A DNA stretch of 19,331 nt from JBHELQ01 sp046262995. GTDB taxonomy: Bacteria > Actinomycetota > Thermoleophilia > Solirubrobacterales > Thermoleophilaceae. The translations under genes were made by a program, and so were the position numbers. The stretch spans positions 1 to 19,331 of the forward strand of contig JBHELQ010000134.1 in assembly GCA_046262995.1 (NCBI GenBank), written 5' to 3'. A model generated the notes under the pieces. That model made no database searches. It was not told the DNA's origin and was given only the letters and a program-made list of their open reading frames with translations. Position 1 is the first letter of the stretch; each line of letters begins with the position of its first letter. Of this stretch, positions 14,438 to 19,331 are shown one piece after another.

Positions 14438-14659
14438 ATCTGGCTGACGTCGGTCGGGACCGCCGTATCGCTCTCAGGGGCCCTTATCGGGGCCGCCCTG
14501 GTGCTGGGACTCACCGACCTGTCGCCGCTGCTGGCTGCTTCGATCGGAGGTGCCGGCGGGTGGTTCCTCTTCTCGCTTGTTCTCGGCGCGGCGGCAGAGC
14601 GGATCGACCGGCGTCTCCACCGGATGGGAGGCAGCGGGTTCCGGCGCCGTCGCCGTTGA
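14438..14659 (+). CDS. small two-helix membrane protein; no canonical start codon visible
   Basis: A frame ending at TGA 14657-14659 encodes about 73 residues that look like a real protein: (x)WLTSVGTAVSLSGALIGAA..., a first hydrophobic helix (about 9-25), a short polar turn (TDLSP), a second helix (about 31-52, with GGWFLFSLVLGAAA), then a basic amphipathic tail (ERIDRRLHRMGG) and Arg-rich end. About four fifths of third positions are G or C. Going upstream the frame meets a TGA about 70 bases before ATC 14438 with no ATG, GTG or TTG between; the first in-frame ATG lies after both helices. Translation may use ATC 14438 or CTG 14444, or base 14440 may be a mutation or assembly error of ATG. 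Function unknown; the stop is ten bases from the convergent VOC stop. Confidence 0.5.
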   Translation: MWLTSVGTAVSLSGALIGAALVLGLTDLSPLLAASIGGAGGWFLFSLVLGAAAERIDRRLHRMGGSGFRRRRR

Positions 14660-14669
14660 GGGGCCTGAC

Positions 14670-15017
14670 CTACTCTCCGAGGGGCTCCCGGGCGAGTCCG
14701 AACGGACTCCCCTCCGAGTCCTTGCAAATCGCGAACGCCTCACCTGGGTGCACGACGGTCCCGCCGAGCGCCTCGACCCGCTGGAGAGCCCCGGCGAGGT
14801 CGCTCACCGCGAAGTAGGGCAGCGAGAAGGAGTCGCCCGGCCCGCGTCCGCGAGCGTGCACGCCTACCTCGGGGTCTCCCGAATGCGTCTGCCAGCCTTC
14901 CCCCTCGCCGCCCTGGCGAGGCTCGAGCTCTACGCCGAGCAGCTCCGTCCAGAAGCGTCGGGCGCGCTCCGGGTCGTCCGCCGGGAACTCGATGAGTGAC
15001 AGCGGGGTACCCGGCAC
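14670..15017 (-). CDS. VOC-family (glyoxalase/bleomycin-resistance fold) protein
   Basis: A single-module vicinal-oxygen-chelate protein of 115 residues. The opening PLSLIEFPADDPERARRFWTELLGVEL and the later YFAVSDLAGALQRVEALGGTVVHPGE are the two beta-alpha-beta halves of the fold. Such proteins usually dimerise to form a metal site; the substrate cannot be assigned. Start is GTG 15017, six bases past the GNAT stop, so the two are probably co-transcribed. It ends convergently against the small membrane protein. Confidence 0.85.
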   Translation of the reverse strand: MPGTPLSLIEFPADDPERARRFWTELLGVELEPRQGGEGEGWQTHSGDPEVGVHARGRGPGDSFSLPYFAVSDLAGALQRVEALGGTVVHPGEAFAICKDSEGSPFGLAREPLGE

Positions 15018-15023
15018 CGCGCT

Positions 15024-15728
15024 TCAGCCCCGCGCTTCCTCGATCAGCTCGCCGAGCGATCGGCGCTGGCGGCCGTCATCCCCGAAGTTGTCCGGCGCCA
15101 GCCACCCTTCGAAGCCGCTCCGGATCGCGGGCCACTCGTCGTCGGTGATCGCGTACCAGGCGGTGTCGCGCGTACGCCCCTTGATCACCATGTGCTTGCG
15201 AAAGACGCCCTCGAAGCTGAAGCCGAAGCGCTCGGCAGCCCGCCGCGAGGCGGCGCTCAGCGCGTTGCACTTCCACTCGAGTCGCCGGTAGCCGAGCTCG
15301 TCGAAGGCGTGGCGGGCGAGCAGGTAGATCGCCTCGGTGGCCGCCGTGGTGCGCCGGAGGGGCGCCCCGAACCAGATGTGGCCGATCTCGATCACCCCGA
15401 ACTCGGGAGTGACGCGCAGGTACGACGCGATGCCGAGGGGTCGTTCTTTCGGCAACGCCGCGAGCGTGAAGAAGAGCGGGTCCTCCGAGCTCGCCGCCCG
15501 GCTGAGCATCCGGCGCAGCTCGTCCGGGCTCGCGTAGGGCCCGTCGTGCAGGTAGGTCCAGATCGTCCGGTCCCCGTCCGCCGGGTGGGAGGCCGCGAAC
15601 AGCGGCTCGGCGTCCGCCTCCGCGTCGACCGGGCGGACCAGGACGTGCGAACCACGGATCGACATCGGGGTCGGTCGCTCGACCGGCCTCCAGTCGAGCT
15701 CTTCCCCGAGCGGGAGGTCGCCGGGCAT
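15024..15728 (-). CDS. GNAT-family N-acetyltransferase (RimL-like)
   Basis: A 234-residue protein with a RimL/Acetyltransf_3-type GNAT domain (about 25-190): strand HVLVRPVDAEADAEPLF, IEIGHIWFGAPLRRTTAATEAIYLLARHAF (central strand and acetyl-CoA loop), and RRLEWKCNALSAASRRAAERFGFSFEGVFRKHMVIKGRTRDTAWYAI, which is characteristic of this subfamily. The acceptor is unknown. I start at ATG 15728, 10 bases after the cupin stop; an in-frame start at 15776 would overlap the cupin gene. It lies in a cupin-GNAT-VOC run. Confidence 0.9.
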   Translation of the reverse strand: MPGDLPLGEELDWRPVERPTPMSIRGSHVLVRPVDAEADAEPLFAASHPADGDRTIWTYLHDGPYASPDELRRMLSRAASSEDPLFFTLAALPKERPLGIASYLRVTPEFGVIEIGHIWFGAPLRRTTAATEAIYLLARHAFDELGYRRLEWKCNALSAASRRAAERFGFSFEGVFRKHMVIKGRTRDTAWYAITDDEWPAIRSGFEGWLAPDNFGDDGRQRRSLGELIEEARG

Positions 15729-15738
15729 GGGTCGCGCG

Positions 15739-16209
15739 CTAGCCGGTCTCGCCGTGGAAGTAGTCGACCTTGCCACTCCGCTCGACCAGCACGTCCTCGG
15801 CCTCGTCGCCGGTCCAGAGCCCGACCTTGCCGCTGTCGGGGTAGGCGGTCCCCGTCGGGTAGACGACCGTCGACCACATCAGCACGCGCACCGTGGAGTC
15901 GGTGTCGTTGCGGATCTGGTGAGCGCCCGCCGGGCCCTTCGGGAAGAACACGACCTCGAACGGCTTGAGCTGCTCCGTGCCCTCGGGAGTGCGCACGGAC
16001 GCCCGTCCCTCGAGGACCATGGCCCACTCCTCCTCGCCGTACTCGTAGTGGTACGGACACACGGCCTGGCCCGGCGGCAGCTCGTAGACGCTCGTGCCGG
16101 TCTGCTCAGCCCCGAGCTCGGGCCCGAGGCGGAACACGCCGCTGCGGAAGCCCTCGGGGTCGTCGGAGTCGTAGCTGAAGGTCGGATCGGAGATGCTCAC
16201 GCGCCGCAT
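15739..16209 (-). CDS. cupin-domain protein
   Basis: A 156-residue single-domain cupin. Motif 1 is recognisable around CPYHYEYGEEEWAMVLEGRASVRTPEG (about 51-77; likely metal ligands H54 and E59-E61) and motif 2 around FFPKGPAGAHQIRN (88-101, with H97). The C-terminal tail has SGKVDYFHGE. Substrate unknown; similar small cupins are widespread in soil Actinobacteria. ATG 16209 is chosen; an in-frame ATG at 16218 adds three residues. CACTAT lies seven bases before ATG 16209 and could serve as a -10 for a leaderless transcript, but the support is weak. A hairpin separates it from dapB. Confidence 0.87.
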   Translation of the reverse strand: MRRVSISDPTFSYDSDDPEGFRSGVFRLGPELGAEQTGTSVYELPPGQAVCPYHYEYGEEEWAMVLEGRASVRTPEGTEQLKPFEVVFFPKGPAGAHQIRNDTDSTVRVLMWSTVVYPTGTAYPDSGKVGLWTGDEAEDVLVERSGKVDYFHGETG

Positions 16210-16222
16210 GGGCCGCATAGTG

Positions 16223-16246
16223 CCACGGCGCCCTTTGGCGCGTGGG
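16223..16246. terminator. bulged hairpin between dapB and the cupin gene
   Basis: CCACG-g-CGCC and GGCGCGTGG form a nine-pair stem with one bulged base and a short CTTT loop, about 20 bases past the dapB stop. No T-run follows on the minus strand, so termination would be Rho-dependent or weak. It is the natural boundary between the pnp-M16-dapB operon and the cupin-GNAT-VOC genes. Confidence 0.35.
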
Positions 16247-16265
16247 GCGCTAGGGACGGACCTCG

Positions 16266-16922
16266 CTAGAGCAGGTTCTCGAGCCCGATCACGGGCGATC
16301 GCTCCAGCGAGCCGACCTTGCGGATCGCGAGCAGGACGCCCGGCATGAAGGACTCGCGCGAGATCGAGTCGTGGCGGATCGTCAGCGTCTGGCCGACGCC
16401 GCCGAAGACCACCTCGTGGTGCGCCACCAGGCCCGGCAGCCGGATCGAGTGGATCGGCTCGTGTACGTTCCCGCCGGCGTCCGCGATCAGCTTTGCCGCC
16501 CGCTTGGCCGTGCCCGACGGCGCGTCGAGCTTCTGGTCGTGGTGCAGCTCCACGATCTCGCAGTCGGGCATGTGCCTGGCGGCCTGTCGCGAGAGCTCCA
16601 TCATCAACACGGCGCCGATCGCGAAGTTGGGCGCCACGAAGAGGTTGCCCTCCCCCACGCCCTCGAGCTCGGAGAAGTCGGCGCCGGTCGTGCCCATCAC
16701 GCAGTGGACGCCCGCCTCGAGGCAGGTGCGCGCGTTGCCGAGCGCCGCGTCGGGGGTCGTGAAGTCCACCACTACGTCGGCGTCGCCGAGGACGTCCGTC
16801 AGCTCGGACTCCAGCTGCAGGTCGGCTCTGCCGGTGAGCGCCATGTCGTCCGCGCCCTCGACCGCCTGGCACACCGTCTGGCCCATCCGGCCGGCGGCTC
16901 CTGACACCGCGACGTTGATCAC
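16266..16922 (-). CDS. dapB: 4-hydroxy-tetrahydrodipicolinate reductase
   Basis: NAD(P)H-dependent second step of the diaminopimelate branch. The 218-residue product has the nucleotide-binding GAAGRMG (8-14), DFTTPDA (53-59), GTTG (77-80), the catalytic H127-H128 and K131 in ELHHDQKLDAPSGTA, and the C-terminal SIRLPGLVAHHEVVFGG and FMPGVLLAI segments. At 218 residues it is a short form, nearer thermophile DapB than E. coli (273). The start is GTG 16922, whose GTGA overlaps the M16 peptidase stop, implying translational coupling; an open frame further upstream is unrelated sequence inside the M16 gene. dapA lies in a separate unit. Confidence 0.95.
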   Translation of the reverse strand: MINVAVSGAAGRMGQTVCQAVEGADDMALTGRADLQLESELTDVLGDADVVVDFTTPDAALGNARTCLEAGVHCVMGTTGADFSELEGVGEGNLFVAPNFAIGAVLMMELSRQAARHMPDCEIVELHHDQKLDAPSGTAKRAAKLIADAGGNVHEPIHSIRLPGLVAHHEVVFGGVGQTLTIRHDSISRESFMPGVLLAIRKVGSLERSPVIGLENLL

Positions 16923-18202
16923 GCCGCCGCTTCCAGCTCCGGGTTCACCGCCTGCAGCGCGGCGCGGAAGGCCTCCTCGTCGGAGCCGACGCCGGCGGCC
17001 GACATCCGCTCCGGGGGCCACAGCTCCCGTGCCAGCTCGTTCAAGTCGTCGGGCGTGATGCGGTCGTAGGCTGCCAGCACCTCGTCGACGGTCAGCAGCG
17101 GCACGCCCATCAACACGGAGCTGCCGAGCCGGTTCATGCGCGTGAGGGTCGACTCCATCGACAGCACCGTGCGGCCCTTCGCGTTCTCGCGGGCGCGCTC
17201 GAGCTCGTCCTCCGGCACGCCCTCCTCGATCAGGCGGCGCAGCTCGGTGCCGATCACGTCCATCGCCTCGGCGACGTTGTCGGGCCGCGTGCCCACGTAG
17301 ACGGCGATCTGGCCGGAGTCGGCGTAGTGGCTCACGTACGAGTAGACGGCGTACGCGAGGCCGCGCTTCTCGCGCACCTCCTGGAACAGGCGCGAGGACA
17401 TCGAGCCGCCGAGCAGGGTGTCGAGGACGCGCAGGGCGAAGCGGCGCTCGTCGGCACGCGGCAGGCCGGGGGCGCCCAGGCAGAGGTGGTACTGCTCGGT
17501 GTCCTTCCGGTGAAAGCGCAGCGTGGCGCCGTTCGCCGCCGGCGCACCCTCGGGCTCCGGCGCGGCGGCTCCCCGGTCCTGCGGCAGCGCCTGCTCGACC
17601 ATCGCCGTCAGGCGCGCGTGGTCGAGATTGCCGGCGCCCGCCACGACGATGTTCTCGGGCACGTACGCCGAGTCGTGCCAGTCGGCGATCCGGGGCACGG
17701 GCACCGACGAGATCACGTCCGCCCGGCCGATCACCGGACGCCCGAGCGGGTGGTCGCCGAACACGGCCCGCCCCAGCACGTCGTGGACCTTGTCCTGGGG
17801 CTCGTCCTCGTACATGGCGATCTCCTCGATCACGACCTGGCGCTCCGAGTCGATGTCCGGATAGGCCGGCCGCAGCACCATGTCCTGCATCACGTCGAAG
17901 GCCCGCTCCAGGTGGCCGTCCAGGAAGCGCGAGTAGACCGAGGTGCTCTCCTTGCCGGTACCCGCATTCACGTCCGCTCCCATGGCGTCGAAGGCCTGAT
18001 CGATCTCGATCGAGCTGAAGCGCTCGGTGCCCTTGAACAGCAGGTGCTCGAGGAAGTGCGACAGGCCGGCGTGCTCGTCGTCCTCGTTGCGCGAGCCGAC
18101 CTTGACCCAGAATCCGAGCGCGATCGAGCGCACCGAGGGCATCGCCTCGCTGACGACGCGCATCCCCGAGGGGAGCGTCGTGAGTTCGGGGGCTTCGGTC
18201 AC
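16919..18202 (-). CDS. M16-family zinc metalloprotease (MlpA/PepR-like)
   Basis: A 427-residue insulinase-type peptidase. The inverted zinc motif HFLEH is at 49-53 (GLSHFLEHLLFKGTERF), and a downstream glutamate in VIEEIAMYEDEP (E126/E127) supplies the third ligand. The C-terminal M16 half contains GGSMSSRLFQEVREKRGLAYAV. The N-half is therefore a potentially active peptidase, unlike subunits that lack the zinc site. Translation starts at GTG 18202, directly abutting the pnp TAG with no gap, and ends overlapping dapB. The pnp-M16-dap order is widely conserved (mlpA in B. subtilis). The substrate is unknown. Confidence 0.94.
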   Translation of the reverse strand: MTEAPELTTLPSGMRVVSEAMPSVRSIALGFWVKVGSRNEDDEHAGLSHFLEHLLFKGTERFSSIEIDQAFDAMGADVNAGTGKESTSVYSRFLDGHLERAFDVMQDMVLRPAYPDIDSERQVVIEEIAMYEDEPQDKVHDVLGRAVFGDHPLGRPVIGRADVISSVPVPRIADWHDSAYVPENIVVAGAGNLDHARLTAMVEQALPQDRGAAAPEPEGAPAANGATLRFHRKDTEQYHLCLGAPGLPRADERRFALRVLDTLLGGSMSSRLFQEVREKRGLAYAVYSYVSHYADSGQIAVYVGTRPDNVAEAMDVIGTELRRLIEEGVPEDELERARENAKGRTVLSMESTLTRMNRLGSSVLMGVPLLTVDEVLAAYDRITPDDLNELARELWPPERMSAAGVGSDEEAFRAALQAVNPELEAAA

Positions 18203-19330
18203 CTAGCGGTCGCGGCCGCGGTCGCGGTCGCGACCCCGACCACGTCCGCCATCGCGGCGCCCGCCGCCGCCATCGCGCCGGCGTCCGCCATCACCCCGCG
18301 GGCCCCGGTCCCCGGTGCCCACACTGGCCAGCTCCTCGGCGGACTTGCCCTCGACGTCCGGGTCATCGGCCAGCCGCAGGCCGATGCGGCCCCGCTCGCG
18401 GTCCACCTCGACCACCTTGACCCGCAGCTCGTCGCCGCGGTTCATGACGTCCTCGACCGTGTCCGGGCGCTGGCCCGGCGCGATGTTGGAGATGTGCAGC
18501 AGCCCGTCGGTGCCCTTTGCCAGCTCGATGAAGGCGCCGAAGGTGGTCGTCTTGACGACCTTGCCGGTGTACTCGTCGCCGACCTCGACCTCCTTGGTGA
18601 GCTGATGGATGCGCTCGATCAGCGCGTCCCCCCGCTCGCCGGTCTGGGCGTAGACGCGCACGGTGCCCTCGTCGTCGACGTCGATCTGGGCGTCGAACTC
18701 GTCGGTCAGGCCGCGGATCGTCTCGCCGCCCTTGCCGATCAGCGCGCCGATCTTCTCGGGGTCGATGCTGATCTGGGTGATCTTGGGCGCGTACTGCGAG
18801 AGCTCCTCGCGCGGCTCGCCGATCGCCTCGTTCATCTTGCCGAGGATCGACAGGCGCGCGTCCCTGGCCTGCGAGAGCGCGTCCCGCAGGATGTCGAAGG
18901 TCACGCCGGCGATCTTGATGTCCATCTGGAGCGCCGTGATCCCCTCGTCGGTCCCGGCGACCTTGAAGTCCATGTCGCCCAGGTGGTCCTCGACGCCCGC
19001 GATGTCGGTCAGGACGATGTAGTCGTCGCCCTCCTTGATCAGGCCCATGGCGATGCCCGCCACCGGGCGCTTGATCTTCACGCCGGCGTCCATCAGCGCC
19101 AGGGTCGAGCCGCAGACGGATGCCATCGAGGAGGAGCCGTTCGACTCCAGGATGTCCGACACCACGCGGATCGTGTACGGGAAGTCGTCCACCGCGGGCA
19201 CGACCGGCACGAGCGCCCGCTCGGCGAGCGCGCCGTGGCCGATGTCGCGGCGCTTGGGACCGCGCATGAAGCCCGCCTCCCCGACCGAGAAGGGCGGGAA
19301 GTTGTAGTGGTGGAAGTAGTGCTTCGACTC
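18203..19330 (-). CDS. pnp: polyribonucleotide nucleotidyltransferase (C-terminal part; N-terminus outside the window)
   Basis: Phosphorolytic 3'-5' exoribonuclease. The frame is open to the window edge and the first visible residues (KHYFHHYNFPPFSVGE) are conserved PNPase sequence, so the ATG at 19267 is internal. Visible parts: most of the second RNase PH domain (RRDIGHGALAERAL, SNGSSSMASVCGSTLALMDAG for phosphate binding, DIAGVEDHLGDMDFKVAGT with the catalytic aspartates), a KH domain (IDPEKIGALIGKGGETIRG), an S1 domain (GDEYTGKVVKTTTFGAFIEL to RIGLRLADDP), and an unusual C-terminal tail of about 40 residues made almost only of R, G and D. It heads the M16-dapB operon. Confidence 0.97.
   Translation of the reverse strand, partial: ESKHYFHHYNFPPFSVGEAGFMRGPKRRDIGHGALAERALVPVVPAVDDFPYTIRVVSDILESNGSSSMASVCGSTLALMDAGVKIKRPVAGIAMGLIKEGDDYIVLTDIAGVEDHLGDMDFKVAGTDEGITALQMDIKIAGVTFDILRDALSQARDARLSILGKMNEAIGEPREELSQYAPKITQISIDPEKIGALIGKGGETIRGLTDEFDAQIDVDDEGTVRVYAQTGERGDALIERIHQLTKEVEVGDEYTGKVVKTTTFGAFIELAKGTDGLLHISNIAPGQRPDTVEDVMNRGDELRVKVVEVDRERGRIGLRLADDPDVEGKSAEELASVGTGDRGPRGDGGRRRDGGGGRRDGGRGRGRDRDRGRDR
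18206..18300 (-). repeat. low-complexity Arg/Gly/Asp-coding tract at the pnp 3' end
   Basis: The last stretch of pnp is an imperfect repeat of CGG/GAC/GGC-type codons, most regular at 18206-18238, encoding RDGG, RGRG and RDRDRGRD blocks. It resembles an RGG-type RNA-binding tail. Such a tract can change length by slippage. Confidence 0.6.
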
Positions 19331-19331
19331 C

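Noticed and set aside
18203..19267. pnp starting at ATG 19267
   Set aside because: Conserved PNPase sequence continues upstream to the window edge, so this ATG is internal and the gene is cut by the window.
1..19331. CRISPR arrays, tRNA/rRNA genes, insertion sequences, prophage, toxin-antitoxin or defence genes
   Set aside because: I looked on both strands and saw no regular spaced repeats, tRNA-like folds, transposase or integrase motifs, or paired small toxin genes.

Overview
The window is a very GC-rich, gene-dense stretch of bacterial chromosome. It reads as a deep-branching actinobacterium, most likely class Thermoleophilia (Solirubrobacterales or Gaiellales). This rests on GC-saturated third codon positions, many GTG/TTG starts, an actinobacterial-style FtsK/RodZ-like/MprAB-like gene set, and RNase Y (rny), which is typical of Firmicutes and early-branching Actinobacteria but not of most Actinomycetia. 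The taxonomic call is inference; no rRNA gene is present.

Most of the window is one long minus-strand housekeeping block. Read in the direction of transcription (high to low coordinates) it is: pnp (5' part cut by the window edge), an M16 peptidase, dapB, a cupin, a GNAT acetyltransferase, a VOC protein, then dapA, rnj, ftsK, a RodZ-like gene, cinA, thpR, recA, recX, rny and miaB (3' part cut off at base 1). Without the extra genes, this order closely matches the B. subtilis segment pnpA-mlpA-...-dapG/dapA-rnjB-...-spoIIIE-...-rodZ-pgsA-cinA-recA-...-rny-...-miaB, so it is an old Gram-positive gene neighbourhood. cinA-thpR-recA is also the order known from Deinococcus. The main functions are RNA decay and processing (PNPase, RNase J, RNase Y, ThpR), tRNA modification (MiaB), recombination (RecA, RecX), chromosome translocation (FtsK), cell shape (RodZ-like), lysine/diaminopimelate synthesis (DapA, DapB) and NMN salvage (CinA).

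Two plus-strand modules interrupt the block. An OmpR-type response regulator and histidine kinase (9213-11404) lie between ftsK and rnj; the kinase 3' end overlaps rnj tail-to-tail. A DUF3052-like gene (13990-14409) and a 73-residue two-helix membrane protein with no canonical start codon (about 14438-14659) lie between dapA and the VOC gene. dapA and the DUF3052-like gene are divergent and share a 95-base region holding a near-perfect 19-bp palindrome that looks like an operator.

The only gap over 300 bases is 2079-2405, between recX and rny. It holds a plausible promoter and three inverted repeats, so rny-miaB may be expressed with a long structured leader. I saw no tRNA, rRNA, CRISPR, insertion sequence, prophage or integration site. 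I did not find a wholly new multi-gene system. The best leads are the start-codon-less membrane protein, the divergent palindrome and the rny leader.
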